The position numbers and the translations under genes are program-made. Under the pieces are notes generated by a model that was given only the letters and a program-made list of their open reading frames with translations, was not told where the DNA came from and ran no database searches. This document shows, piece by piece, positions 43,497 to 52,655 of a DNA stretch of 64,000 nucleotides; position 1 is the stretch's first letter, and each line of letters starts with the position of its first letter. The DNA lies in the NCBI RefSeq assembly GCF_037646455.1, contig NZ_JBBIXN010000001.1:868001-932000 (forward strand). Reading direction: 5' to 3'. This DNA is from Draconibacterium mangrovi_A. GTDB taxonomy: Bacteria; Bacteroidota; Bacteroidia; Bacteroidales; Prolixibacteraceae.

Positions 43497-44909
43497 ATGA
43501 AGCTTCCAGCTGTCGGCGTTATCATCATCAGCATATTTCTCACGGCATGTGCCGGAGGAAACAGCGAAAAATCAACTACCCAGAAAAAATCACAAGCTAT
43601 GTTTACAGGAGCCAAAGGCGAAGTAAAGATCATGTCGTTGGATCCCGGGCATTTTCATGCGGCATTAATTCTGAAAACAATGTATGATCAGGTGAATCCT
43701 GTAGTTCATGTTTATGCTCCCGAAGGTCCCGACGTGGAAGATCAACTGGTTCGCATTGAGTCGTATAACCTGCGTTCTGAAAATCCAACATCTTGGGACC
43801 TGAAGGTTTACAAAGGGCCAGATTATTTTGAAAAAATGCTAAGTGAAAAACCCGGCAACGTAATGAACACTGCCGGCAACAATGCAAAAAAGACGGATTA
43901 TATACTAAGGTCTGTTGAGGCAGGAATAAATGTACTGGCCGACAAACCGATGGTGATTAATCCCTATGAGTTTCCGAAACTGGAAAAGGCATTTGAGGTG
44001 GCTGAAGAAAAAGGAGTTTTACTTTACGATATTATGACCGAGCGCCATGAGATTACCACAATGCTCCAACGCGAACTTTCGCAATTGCCTGAAGTATTTG
44101 GACAGTTGCAAGTCGGAACTCCAGAAAATCCGGCTATTACAAAAGAAAGTGTACATCATTTCTTTAAATATGTTTCAGGGAAACCGCTCACCCGCCCGGC
44201 CTGGTTTTTCGACACCGAGCAACAGGGAGAAGGAATTGTTGATGTTAATACTCACCTCGTCGATCTGATCCAGTGGGAAGCTTTTCCTGAGGTTATCCTG
44301 TCGAAAGACGACGTGGCTATTCTTTCAGCAAAACGATGGACGACCGACCTGACACCGGAAATGTTCAACAAAGTTACCCATCTTGACGCTTACCCTGATT
44401 ACCTTCAAAAAGATATTGAAAACGATGTTTTGAAAGTGTACAGCAACGGCGAGATCAACTATACCCTGAAAGGCATTCACGCCAAAGCTTCGGTAATCTG
44501 GAATTTTCAGGCTCCCGAAGGAGCCGGCGATACCCACTATTCGATCATGCGCGGAACCCTGTGTAACCTCATCATTCAACAGGGAGAAGAAGAAGGTTAC
44601 AAACCACGTTTGTACATTGAATCGATCGGTGATGACATAAAAGCTTTCGCCGGTAACCTGAACAACGGTGTTCAGGGTTTGGCAGAAAAATACACGGGCA
44701 TTGAGCTGGAAAAACTCAGCGACACAAAGTGGGCTTTGAATATTCCGGACAAATATAAAGTAGGCCACGAAGCTCATTTTGGCCAGGTTACCGAAAAGTA
44801 CCTGCAATATTTGGTTGACGGCAAACTACCCGACTGGGAAGTGCCAAACATGATCGTAAAATATTACACCACTACAGAAGGGCTGAAGGCAGCAATGAAT
44901 GGAGAATGA
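43497..44909 (+). CDS. Lipoprotein Gfo/Idh/MocA-related oxidoreductase with putative oxidoreductase C-terminal domain
   Basis: A 470-residue lipoprotein (lipobox Cys18 in IFLTACAGG). The Rossmann-like part starts later than usual (VKIMSLDPGHFHAALILKTMY), then MNTAGNNAKKTDYILRSVEAGINVLADKPMVIN holds the family's DKP loop; the C-terminal half (WFFDTEQQGEGIVDVNTHLVDLIQWE, LKVYSNGEINYTLKGIHAKASVIWNF) matches the putative oxidoreductase C-terminal domain family. The Gly-rich nucleotide loop is not classic, so NAD(P) binding is uncertain; if active, it would oxidise or epimerise sugars outside the cytoplasm. It stands alone, divergent from the beta-helix gene and convergent with an M28 peptidase gene. 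Confidence 0.8.
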   Translation: MKLPAVGVIIISIFLTACAGGNSEKSTTQKKSQAMFTGAKGEVKIMSLDPGHFHAALILKTMYDQVNPVVHVYAPEGPDVEDQLVRIESYNLRSENPTSWDLKVYKGPDYFEKMLSEKPGNVMNTAGNNAKKTDYILRSVEAGINVLADKPMVINPYEFPKLEKAFEVAEEKGVLLYDIMTERHEITTMLQRELSQLPEVFGQLQVGTPENPAITKESVHHFFKYVSGKPLTRPAWFFDTEQQGEGIVDVNTHLVDLIQWEAFPEVILSKDDVAILSAKRWTTDLTPEMFNKVTHLDAYPDYLQKDIENDVLKVYSNGEINYTLKGIHAKASVIWNFQAPEGAGDTHYSIMRGTLCNLIIQQGEEEGYKPRLYIESIGDDIKAFAGNLNNGVQGLAEKYTGIELEKLSDTKWALNIPDKYKVGHEAHFGQVTEKYLQYLVDGKLPDWEVPNMIVKYYTTTEGLKAAMNGE

Positions 44910-44993
44910 TAATTAACGATTTGAGAAAGAGTTTCCACAGAGAAAATCTACAATCAAAATTCGTTGATTGGCAATCGCAGATCCTTAAAACAA

Positions 44994-45037
44994 TTCACCG
45001 GGTGACTGTTCGATAATTCGATTAGTCACCCGGTGAA
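44994..45037. terminator. Strong 14-bp hairpin between convergent genes (bidirectional terminator)
   Basis: Arms TTCACCGGGTGACT (44994-45007) and AGTCACCCGGTGAA (45024-45037) are exact complements; the loop holds TCGATAATTCGA. T-rich sequence follows on the minus side (TTGTTTT) and A/T-rich sequence on the plus side. It lies between the oxidoreductase and the M28 peptidase gene. Confidence 0.7.
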
Positions 45038-45059
45038 CTTAAATAAAAAGGATGTGATT

Positions 45060-46637
45060 TTACTCCACGGACGGATTGTCCACTAAAATACGTTTTTTCT
45101 GATTAGCTATTTTTTCGCCCACCAAAAAGCTGTATTGAGCTACGCGCTTCATTTTATGAAAATCGATTTTATCAACCTCGTCGCTTACTTTGTGGTAATC
45201 GTCGTGCAAACCGGTGCTTAAACCCAAAACGGGCACTCCGTTTTTATAGAAGTGATAATAGTCGCTGCGGGTTAAAAATGCCTGCGAAAGTTTATCGCTT
45301 GGAATTAATCCCATTTCTTCACAAATATCAGCGCTGATCTCCATCAACTCAGAACTTTGTTTCCCTGAAACGATATATATTCCATCAGGCCCAGCGAGGC
45401 TTTTCTCAACTTCTGCCTCGGCATCCGGTTCTTTTTCTGCCGAACGGCCAACCATATCCATATTAATATCAGCCAGTGTATTCTCCATTGGGAAAACGGG
45501 ATATTGTGAATAATAATCTGAGCCAAGCAGGCCCTTTTCTTCGCCCGTTACCCAGGCAAAAACAATACTGCGCTTTGGTTTCTTTTTAAGGCTTTGAAAA
45601 GCTTCCGCAATTTCGAGCAAGGCCACTGTTCCCGTGCCGTTATCGTCGGCACCGTTATACACTTCCTGTTCGCCATCAATCCCCAAATGATCGTAATGCG
45701 CGGTATAAACCACACATTCATTCCTTAGAACAGGATCGCTGCCCTCAATCATAGCCACTACATTTTTACCGATAACAGTTGAAGTGTCTTTTCCCAAAAC
45801 AACGTTTGCAGTCAACTCTTTCACATCAAACGATTTTGGAGTACCTGTTTCACTGATCTCATTTTGAATTTCAGCCAGTGTTTTACCTGATTCCTGCACA
45901 ATCTGATTGGCCAGCTCTTCAGTTCCGAAAAGCAATTTTACAGGCATTGTTCTTCCGGGTTTGGCTCCTTTAAGTTGAAGGGTACCACCGGTAGCATACT
46001 TTTTTATGCTGTTGATGTATTCCGGCTCCGGATTCATTGGATCCGGGACAAAGAGTAAAGCCTTGGCACCACCCAACATGGCCTTTTGCATTTTTTGCAT
46101 TTCAATCTGCATATTATTATGACCACCCGATTCTACCATTGTGGGATTTCGTGTCATTACAACCACGATTTTACCTTTCAGTTCGAGTCCCTCGGTATCG
46201 TTGTATTTTGTATCGTTGTTGTACCAACCGTAGCCCGTAAATACAAGGTCTCCCGCAATTGTATCGTTGCCCGATGAACCGCCTAAAGCAAAAATATTGG
46301 CATCGGTAGATGTGACTTTACCATCTTTACTGATCAGTTGAAAATAAGTATTCTCCGGATCCGGTTTTGAAGAAGTCATTTCAATAGGTTGAAAATAGCC
46401 GTTGAAGCCAGGTTTCAATCCCATTTTCTGACATTGCGATTTCAAATAACTGGCCGTGAGTTCCAGCCCCGGTACATCGGTGTAAAAATCGCGGCCCTGC
46501 ATAAAGTCGCTGGCCACGTAATCGAGATGTGCCTGAAGATCATTTTCGGTAATGGTTTCTGCGGCTTTTTTCTGCGCAAAAACAACGCTGACTGTAAACA
46601 GCATCAGCAGACTTAGGTTCAGTTTAGTTCTTGTCAT
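45060..46637 (-). CDS. Exported M28-family zinc aminopeptidase (copy 1)
   Basis: A 525-residue protein from the ATG at 46637 (MTRTKLNLSLLMLFTVSVVFAQ, a signal peptide); the upstream in-frame ATG adds a non-signal tail. The PA-type insert (~110-270) is followed by the M28 catalytic part with all zinc ligands: AHYDHLG (His), GADDNGTG (Asp), TGEEKGLLGS (Glu), DINMDMVGR (Asp) and SDYYHFY (His). These enzymes remove N-terminal residues in the periplasm. It is a clear paralogue of the gene directly upstream (same motifs in the same order), so the two arose by tandem duplication and form one unit. Confidence 0.9.
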   Translation of the reverse strand: MTRTKLNLSLLMLFTVSVVFAQKKAAETITENDLQAHLDYVASDFMQGRDFYTDVPGLELTASYLKSQCQKMGLKPGFNGYFQPIEMTSSKPDPENTYFQLISKDGKVTSTDANIFALGGSSGNDTIAGDLVFTGYGWYNNDTKYNDTEGLELKGKIVVVMTRNPTMVESGGHNNMQIEMQKMQKAMLGGAKALLFVPDPMNPEPEYINSIKKYATGGTLQLKGAKPGRTMPVKLLFGTEELANQIVQESGKTLAEIQNEISETGTPKSFDVKELTANVVLGKDTSTVIGKNVVAMIEGSDPVLRNECVVYTAHYDHLGIDGEQEVYNGADDNGTGTVALLEIAEAFQSLKKKPKRSIVFAWVTGEEKGLLGSDYYSQYPVFPMENTLADINMDMVGRSAEKEPDAEAEVEKSLAGPDGIYIVSGKQSSELMEISADICEEMGLIPSDKLSQAFLTRSDYYHFYKNGVPVLGLSTGLHDDYHKVSDEVDKIDFHKMKRVAQYSFLVGEKIANQKKRILVDNPSVE

Positions 46638-46685
46638 TTTTTTTGAATATTTATAGGTTTGATTTGTATAAAATTCCTGCAACAA

Positions 46686-48230
46686 TTACTGCTCGGGTTT
46701 ATGAATATCTATATCATCGCGGTTGGCCACCTCAAGGCTAACCAAAAAACAAAGTTCGGCAACGCGCTTCATTTTTTCGAAATTGATTCTCTCAACTTTA
46801 TCACTAATCCGATGATAATCAGCATGATAACCAGTGGCATAATTTACAATCGGTATGCTATGTTTATGAAAATGGTAATGATCGCTCGTGCTTAAGAACT
46901 GAGCAGGTAATGTGGTGTCGGGGATAAGGTCTAACTGCTCGCAGTATTTTTGATTGATTTTAGCCAACTCGGGCCAGGCATCGTTCGTCAACGCAAATAT
47001 TCCATCAAAATCCTTTACACGCTTTGGCGATTTGTTCCAAACCGTATCGCGTTCCTCAAAAACACGCCCCACCATATCGAGATTAAAGCAGGCCACTGTT
47101 TTTTCGAGTGGCACAATCGGATGTTGCGTATAGTAATTCGATCCAAGCATTCCAAGTTCTTCACCGGTTACCCAAAGGAATACAATGCTACGTTTTGGTT
47201 TTTCCTTTAAATTGGCATAGGCTTCCGCCATTTCCATAATGGTTACAGTTCCCGAACCGTTATCGTCGGCGCCATTGTACACTTCACCGTTTTCATCCAA
47301 TCCCAAATGATCGTAATGCGACATCAACACCACGCACTCCTTTTTCAGCTCAGGATCAGCACCTTCTAAAACAGCCACCACATTTTTGGCATCTAAAACT
47401 TCGGATTTCTTTCCAATTTTCAGGTTCAGACTGCGCTTTTGCACTTCCATCAACGATTCCTGTTCACCATCCACCAGATTCTGAAGGTACTTTTTGTATT
47501 TTCTTTTTCCACCCAGCAGCTGATCTGCCACTTCGGGGAGTACCAGAATTACCGGAATTTCTTCCTTTGTATTTTCTGACGCCAGTTGGTAACGTGTCCG
47601 CCCATACCATCTGCTAAGTTGTTGATAGATCTTGTTTGTTTTGTCATCCGGATCGGTAACCAGCAGCACCACCTCGGGATTCTTACTTTTTATGGCTTCC
47701 AACCTTTCATTTTCCATCCTGTTATTCCAATGAAAAAGTTTGTTCGTAAAGCTTTTTTCCGTTCCCTGTGCAAGCAGCACCAATTTGCCGTCAAAATCCT
47801 TATCGGGAAGCTGTTCACCAAAACCTACCAAGATTGCCGGCATATTTGTAATCGATTTCGGGGCGTCAGGACCTCTGAGTTCCACCATCGAATGTGCCTT
47901 AAATTTCGATTTTCCTTTTGCGTCAACTACTTCCACAAAATTAGTTTCGTCCTTTTTGGTAGCCAGCAAATCTACTTTCTGGAAATAATCAGGAGCCCCG
48001 GGAGTCAGTCCCAACCGGGCGGCATTCTCAGCCAAATAATCAGCGGCCTTGTTCAACCCTTCCGCTTCTGTCCCCATTCTTCTGCCCTGTAATTCATCGG
48101 AAGCAATAAACGAAAGGTGTTCCTTTAAATCTGCAGTGTCGATAACCTGCAGTGCCGTATGCTGGGCAAATGCAGAAAAAATGAACGAGATGAGGACCTG
48201 AATTGTTATTATTATTTTACGTTGAACCAT
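46686..48230 (-). CDS. Exported M28-family zinc aminopeptidase (copy 2)
   Basis: A 514-residue protein with a signal peptide (MVQRKIIITIQVLISFIFSAFAQ). Its catalytic motifs parallel those of the downstream copy: SHYDHLG, GADDNGSG, TGEELGMLGS, FNLDMVGR, SDHYHFH. The N-terminal opening DLKEHLSFIASDELQGRRMGT also parallels DLQAHLDYVASDFMQGRD of the other copy. The middle domain (~130-270) differs most, which suggests a changed substrate preference. It precedes the first copy by 48 bases on the same strand and is divergent from the M48 protease gene. Confidence 0.9.
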   Translation of the reverse strand: MVQRKIIITIQVLISFIFSAFAQHTALQVIDTADLKEHLSFIASDELQGRRMGTEAEGLNKAADYLAENAARLGLTPGAPDYFQKVDLLATKKDETNFVEVVDAKGKSKFKAHSMVELRGPDAPKSITNMPAILVGFGEQLPDKDFDGKLVLLAQGTEKSFTNKLFHWNNRMENERLEAIKSKNPEVVLLVTDPDDKTNKIYQQLSRWYGRTRYQLASENTKEEIPVILVLPEVADQLLGGKRKYKKYLQNLVDGEQESLMEVQKRSLNLKIGKKSEVLDAKNVVAVLEGADPELKKECVVLMSHYDHLGLDENGEVYNGADDNGSGTVTIMEMAEAYANLKEKPKRSIVFLWVTGEELGMLGSNYYTQHPIVPLEKTVACFNLDMVGRVFEERDTVWNKSPKRVKDFDGIFALTNDAWPELAKINQKYCEQLDLIPDTTLPAQFLSTSDHYHFHKHSIPIVNYATGYHADYHRISDKVERINFEKMKRVAELCFLVSLEVANRDDIDIHKPEQ

Positions 48231-48362
48231 GCAACTGAAGTCAAAAAATTACCGATATTTAAATATGAATTTATAAAATTAACAATAAACCTGAACTAGC
48301 TGAGCTCTACTCCAAAAATTTGATTGAACCTTGGTTTAAAATAACACTTTACACCTCTCGTA

Positions 48363-49826
48363 ATGAAAAAAGGAAAAACACTATTTACAATCAGCTTAAT
48401 ACTAACTCTGATCTTTTTGATCCCCTCTTGTGCAGTAAATCCGGTAACCGGTAAACGACAGATCATGTTTGTTAGCGAAGAACAGGAAATTGCCATGGGT
48501 GCCCAGTACCATCCTTCGGTAATATCGACGTTTGGAGTTTATGAAAACGAAGAACTGCAAAATTTTCTCGATGAAAAAGGGACACAAATGGGGCAATTAT
48601 CGCATCGGCCGAATTTGCGTTATCGAATTACCATACTCGACTCGCCGGTGGTAAATGCATTTGCCGTCCCGGGGGGTTATCTGTATTTTACCCGCGGAAT
48701 TCTTGCCCAAATGAACAGCGAAGCCGAATTGATTGGCGTTCTCGGCCACGAAATGGGACATGTTACCGCGCGCCACACCGCGCAACAACAAACCAATCAA
48801 ACTATTGGACAGATTGTGCTGGCTGGCGGTATGATCGCCTCGAAAGAAATTTACGAACTGGCTGATGTAGCAATGGCCGGTATGCAACTTCTGTTTCTGA
48901 GTTTTAGTCGCGATAACGAGCGCGAATCGGACAGGTTGGGAGTAGAATATGCTACAAAAATGGGGTACGATGCCAATAAAATGGCCGACTTTTTTGGCGT
49001 GCTGGATAAAATGAGCATGGAAAGTTCGGAGGGTGGTGTGCCTACTTTCATGTCGACACACCCCGATCCGAAAGACCGTTTTTCAACCGTTCATGAATTA
49101 TCCGACACCTGGCAGGCCAAATACCCGGGAGAAACATTTGCCGTGAACCAAGAGCACTATCTGGATATGATCGACGGCATCGTTTATGGAGAAGATCCAC
49201 GACAGGGTTTTGTGGAAAACAATACTTTTTATCATCCCGATCTGTTGTTTCAGTTTTCTTTCCCTGATAAGTGGGTACTGGTGAACACACCGGCACAGGT
49301 CCAGATTATTTCGCCCGATCAGAAAGCCGGAATTATATTCAGCCTAACAGAAGAAAATACGCCTGAAGAAGCCTCGCAAAAAGCGCTGAGCGACCTGAAC
49401 CTGACTGCTCTGGATTCGAAAGCTTTATCGGTTAACGGCAACGAAGCTGTTGAAGTGTTGTCGCAACAGGTCAACCAGGCACAGGATGGATCAGAGACTG
49501 TTACCAAGGTGCTGTCGTATTTCATAAAAAAAGGAGACCGTGTTTATGTATTTCATGGTATTTCAAACGGTGAAACATTTGACGCGTACCGATCAGTTCT
49601 GGCATCAACAATGGGCGACTTCAGAACGTTAATCGATCCCGCAAAGATCAATATCAAGCCCAACCGGATTCAGGTGGAAACGGCTCCAAGATCAGCTACA
49701 TTGCAGGAATTGTTTGACACGTTCAAACTTCCGAAAGACAAATACAACGAACTGGCCCTGCTGAATAATAAAGATTTAAACACCCGCCTTGAAAAAGGTG
49801 AACGCTTTAAGATAGTCAGTAAATAG
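48363..49826 (+). CDS. M48-family metalloprotease lipoprotein (BepA/LoiP-like)
   Basis: A 487-residue lipoprotein with the lipobox Cys23 (FLIPSCAVNPVTGKRQ, the typical opening of this group). The zinc motif is H129-E-M-G-H133, and E186-RESD190 supplies the third ligand. Extra C-terminal domain (~290-487) contains FQFSFPDKWVLVN and ends in a segment (LQELFDTFKLPKDKYNELALLNN) that resembles a LysM-like or carbohydrate/peptide-binding module. The family cleaves misfolded outer-membrane or periplasmic proteins, so a quality-control role in the envelope is likely. Length is above the simple Oma1/LoiP type because of the C-terminal extension. Divergent from the M28 pair. Confidence 0.9.
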   Translation: MKKGKTLFTISLILTLIFLIPSCAVNPVTGKRQIMFVSEEQEIAMGAQYHPSVISTFGVYENEELQNFLDEKGTQMGQLSHRPNLRYRITILDSPVVNAFAVPGGYLYFTRGILAQMNSEAELIGVLGHEMGHVTARHTAQQQTNQTIGQIVLAGGMIASKEIYELADVAMAGMQLLFLSFSRDNERESDRLGVEYATKMGYDANKMADFFGVLDKMSMESSEGGVPTFMSTHPDPKDRFSTVHELSDTWQAKYPGETFAVNQEHYLDMIDGIVYGEDPRQGFVENNTFYHPDLLFQFSFPDKWVLVNTPAQVQIISPDQKAGIIFSLTEENTPEEASQKALSDLNLTALDSKALSVNGNEAVEVLSQQVNQAQDGSETVTKVLSYFIKKGDRVYVFHGISNGETFDAYRSVLASTMGDFRTLIDPAKINIKPNRIQVETAPRSATLQELFDTFKLPKDKYNELALLNNKDLNTRLEKGERFKIVSK

Positions 49827-49860
49827 AATTGGAGTCGAAAACAAGCTTGATATTTTATTG

Positions 49861-49998
49861 AGCCGCACTTTAGTGCGGCTATTAGTGATTTCTTTTAATG
49901 ACATTTGATTTTTAGGAAATTATGTAAGCTGTATAATACATAATTTCCTAAAAATCATTGAAAAGAATTTAGCTCGTAGCACCACTGAAGTACGGTGC
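49861..49998. repeat. REP-type repeat pair flanking a 19-bp inverted repeat
   Basis: AGCCGCACTTTAGTGCGGCT at 49861-49880 is a perfect hairpin. Next, GATTTTTAGGAAATTATGT (49907-49925) and its exact reverse complement (49938-49956) flank a 12-base loop, with further partial pairing outside. GCACCACTGAAGTACGGTGC at 49979-49998 closes the element in near-mirror orientation to the first hairpin. The whole block reads as one compound palindrome of ~140 bases, like a BIME or a small non-autonomous element. No coding frame is inside. Confidence 0.65.
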
Positions 49999-50029
49999 AA
50001 AGAATAAAAAACAACAACTAAATTCTTAA

Positions 50030-51286
50030 TCAGGGCTCGAGATCCATGGCCCGAATGTACCCCGGATTTTTTGTACAGTTACTGAATTTACAATTCTCAA
50101 GAAAATCAAGCATTGCCTGTTTTGTTATTTCTTGGTCGGGTCGCGACTCACGAATTTCAGCGTAATTACTACGTGGTCCTTCCACAAAGTCAATCACCAA
50201 ATCCCAGTTTTCGGGCGTTGGTATTGTCACCATTCCGCGCTCGCTGCCCATTTTTTTGTAAGGCCAGTAAGTGTAACCAATATTGTTTCGGATCATCAAA
50301 CGGGTCCAGGCGGCAATCCATTCGTTGGTATTTTCGCCGGTTTCGCCCATAAAAATGGGCAGGTTAACCGAGTCTCTAAAATCCACAAAATCCTGGATAT
50401 TGGCCTGCATAGTATCGCACCAGTAACGGTGGCAGGTGTACATCATTTTGTCGTCAAATCCGGAATCGGTAAACACCTTAAAATTACTGTTCCACTGTGC
50501 CCCGCCAAGCATTACAATGTGGTTGTTGTCTACCTCGCGAATGGCTTTTACAGCCTTCATGTAAACCGGTTCCAGCAGCGCATTCAGTTTGTCTTTTTCC
50601 TGCTCGCTAAAATGAGAAGCGATCGGTTCATTCAACAGATCGTACCCCAGAATCACCGGTTCATCTTGATAGTGATCGGCTATTCTTTTCCAGATATCTA
50701 CAAAAATCTCCTGGCTTTTCTCGCTGACAAATAACCAGGGATATCCATAACTGTCGTCGATATTATCGCCGGTTTGCCCGCCAGGTGCATCGTGCATATC
50801 CAGTATCAGATAAATTTCCGAATCGCGGCACCATTCTACCAAACTATCGATCCGCTGGAAACCATTCTGATCGTGTGTCAGTCCCATGTAATCTTCATCG
50901 GTAAACAGCTTGTAATGAAAAGGTATTCGTATGGTATTGGCACCCGTACTTTTAATGTATTGAATGTCCTGACGTGTTACATAATTATCTTTAAATGTTT
51001 TCCAGAATTCGTTGGTAAAGTCCGGTCCCACCATTTCGCGGAAAGCTTCATCAATCCATCGTGCCGAATTCACGCGTTGAAAACGAAACATATAGCCTTC
51101 AGGATTCAACCAATTGCCCAAATTGGTGCCTTTTATAAAGAATTTGCTTCCGTCCGGAGTTCTCAAATCCGGTCCATCGATGGTGATAAATTGTGGTGTT
51201 TCCGATTGTGGTTCAACGGCCGGCTGACAGGAATAAAACACTGCAATCAGCCCTGAAAGAAATAGAAATAGGTTAAGTTGTCTCAT
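50030..51286 (-). CDS. GH5-family glycoside hydrolase lipoprotein
   Basis: A 418-residue lipoprotein from the ATG at 51286 (MRQLNLFLFLSGLIAVFYSC); the open frame extends 102 bases upstream, but that part has no signal. Conserved GH5 parts are FIKGTNLGNWLNPEGYMF, GANTIRIPFHYKLF, LILDMHDAPGGQTGD, YDLLNEPIA (acid/base Glu220), HRYWCDTM and MGETGEN (nucleophile Glu315). Members hydrolyse beta-1,4 or beta-1,3 glucans, mannans or related glycans; the closest look is to the exo-beta-glucanase-type group. It stands apart from the main polysaccharide region and is divergent from the second EEP gene. Confidence 0.88.
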   Translation of the reverse strand: MRQLNLFLFLSGLIAVFYSCQPAVEPQSETPQFITIDGPDLRTPDGSKFFIKGTNLGNWLNPEGYMFRFQRVNSARWIDEAFREMVGPDFTNEFWKTFKDNYVTRQDIQYIKSTGANTIRIPFHYKLFTDEDYMGLTHDQNGFQRIDSLVEWCRDSEIYLILDMHDAPGGQTGDNIDDSYGYPWLFVSEKSQEIFVDIWKRIADHYQDEPVILGYDLLNEPIASHFSEQEKDKLNALLEPVYMKAVKAIREVDNNHIVMLGGAQWNSNFKVFTDSGFDDKMMYTCHRYWCDTMQANIQDFVDFRDSVNLPIFMGETGENTNEWIAAWTRLMIRNNIGYTYWPYKKMGSERGMVTIPTPENWDLVIDFVEGPRSNYAEIRESRPDQEITKQAMLDFLENCKFSNCTKNPGYIRAMDLEP

Positions 51287-51403
51287 TTTAGGTTCATTTA
51301 AAAACTTGGTTTGAAGATAATGAAAAGGTCTTCTTTTGAATATATTTCTCATCGAACTTTTTTTAGACCTAAGCAAATCTTCTTTCATTCATAAAAATAA
51401 TTC

Positions 51404-51411
51404 TACTTTTG
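51404..51411 (+). promoter_or_regulatory. -7 promoter box TACTTTTG
   Basis: TACTTTTG matches TAnnTTTG, 23 bases before the ATG of the second EEP gene; a TTTC lies near the -33 position. Confidence 0.5.
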
Positions 51412-51434
51412 ACTAAAACCAATGAAATCATGTA

Positions 51435-52406
51435 ATGAGGGTACTAAAATGGTTCCTGGTCGCCGTACTCATTTTTATTATGGCATTTCTCGCCTTTTAT
51501 TTATGGTCTTCAAACGGCTCTTCTACCCAAAAACTTAAGCTCGTCCATCAGACCGTTGAAAAATCAAATGCAAATGATAGTACCATTGCTATCATGACCT
51601 ACAATGTTGGCTACATGTCGGGAATGACAAATAATTCAGCAAGTTGGAAAGATGAGGCACACACCATCAACAATTATCATAAACTTGTTAATTTGCTGAA
51701 GGATGATACACCTGACCTGCTTTGTTTTCAGGAAATTGATTACCACAGCAAACGATCGAACTGGTTAGACCTGCACGACAGTATTGCCGCACATTTTTAT
51801 CCGTGGTCGCTTAAAGCCGTTAACTGGGACAACAATTATGTTCCCTTTCCTTACTGGCCGCCACGAGTTCATTTCGGAAGAATCCTTTCGGGACAATCAA
51901 TTATGAGCAATTGGGAATTGGAAGATCCGCATCGTGAAGTGCTGGATAAGGTAAACTCAAATCCTTTCTATTATAATGCGTATTATCTCGACCGTCTTTT
52001 AGTAAGTACAAAAGTTGAACACCCGGTACAGGAATTTTGGTTAATGAACATTCATGCCGAGGCTTTTGACACACTAACTCGAAATGAACAACTTGCCCAT
52101 GTTTATGAGATTTTCAAAAACGAAAGCCGCGAACTGCCGGTAATTATTGCCGGAGATTTTAATTCAACACCGGAATCAGGGGAACCCGGACTTCAACTTT
52201 TCCTGAATGATACGACCATTGGTTGTGCCGCGTATCATCCGAAAAGTTCGAACTATTTTACCTTTTCATCAGGAGATCCCGAAGAGCGGATCGATTTTAT
52301 TTTTTATACCAAAAAGGATTTTGTTGAACTGTTTGGTAGAGTGCCTAACGAATTCGGAGAAATTTCGGATCATTTACCGGTGACTGCCGTTTTGAAATTC
52401 AAATAA
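51435..52406 (+). CDS. Membrane-anchored endonuclease/exonuclease/phosphatase family protein
   Basis: A 323-residue protein with one N-terminal membrane helix (WFLVAVLIFIMAFLAFYLW) and an EEP catalytic domain facing the periplasm: IAIMTYNVGYMSG, LCFQEIDYHS (metal Glu), LMNIHAEAFDT, VIIAGDFNSTPES (catalytic Asp/Asn), ERIDFIFYT and SDHLPVTAVL (Asp-His). It belongs to the same superfamily as the gene at 235-1260 but is a different subfamily. Metal-dependent phosphodiester or phosphomonoester cleavage is likely, substrate unknown. It lies downstream of the divergent GH5 gene and ends just before the tRNA-tail repeats. Confidence 0.85.
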   Translation: MRVLKWFLVAVLIFIMAFLAFYLWSSNGSSTQKLKLVHQTVEKSNANDSTIAIMTYNVGYMSGMTNNSASWKDEAHTINNYHKLVNLLKDDTPDLLCFQEIDYHSKRSNWLDLHDSIAAHFYPWSLKAVNWDNNYVPFPYWPPRVHFGRILSGQSIMSNWELEDPHREVLDKVNSNPFYYNAYYLDRLLVSTKVEHPVQEFWLMNIHAEAFDTLTRNEQLAHVYEIFKNESRELPVIIAGDFNSTPESGEPGLQLFLNDTTIGCAAYHPKSSNYFTFSSGDPEERIDFIFYTKKDFVELFGRVPNEFGEISDHLPVTAVLKFK

Positions 52407-52466
52407 ATTTTTGGAATACCAATAAAAACATAAAAGCCCCACACTTTCTTGAGAACCTCTCTCTTC

Positions 52467-52483
52467 GAGTGAGAAACGGGACT
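52467..52483 (-). repeat. tRNA 3'-tail fragment (copy A)
   Basis: GAGTGAGAAACGGGACT matches the start of the tRNA-Gly gene at 53075 (read on the plus strand, i.e. the T-arm and acceptor 3' end) with one difference, then diverges. Confidence 0.55.
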
Positions 52484-52577
52484 TCCCGATATTCATCAGG
52501 ATAAACTACTCGTCCCTCTCCATTAAAAAGTAAGGCGAAAAAAAGTTCTCACAAATTAATGTAAGACCTTTGCTCTG

Positions 52578-52648
52578 GAGCGAGAAACGGGACTCGAATG
52601 CTGACGCTCCGGTCAGCATCCTGACTTCCTTTAGAACGTCAGGGCTCG
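52578..52648 (-). repeat. Structured repeat ending in a tRNA-Gly 3' tail (copy B)
   Basis: The first 21 bases (GAGCGAGAAACGGGACTCGAA) are identical to the 3' end of the nearby tRNA-Gly genes. Next come two hairpins: TGCTGAC/GTCAGCA (52599-52618) and CTGAC/GTCAG (52621-52642). The unit ends in GGGCTCG, 7 bases from the stop of the GIY-YIG gene. Copy C on the other side of the gene matches it at about 80% of positions in the same orientation. Confidence 0.75.
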
Positions 52649-52655
52649 TGATACC

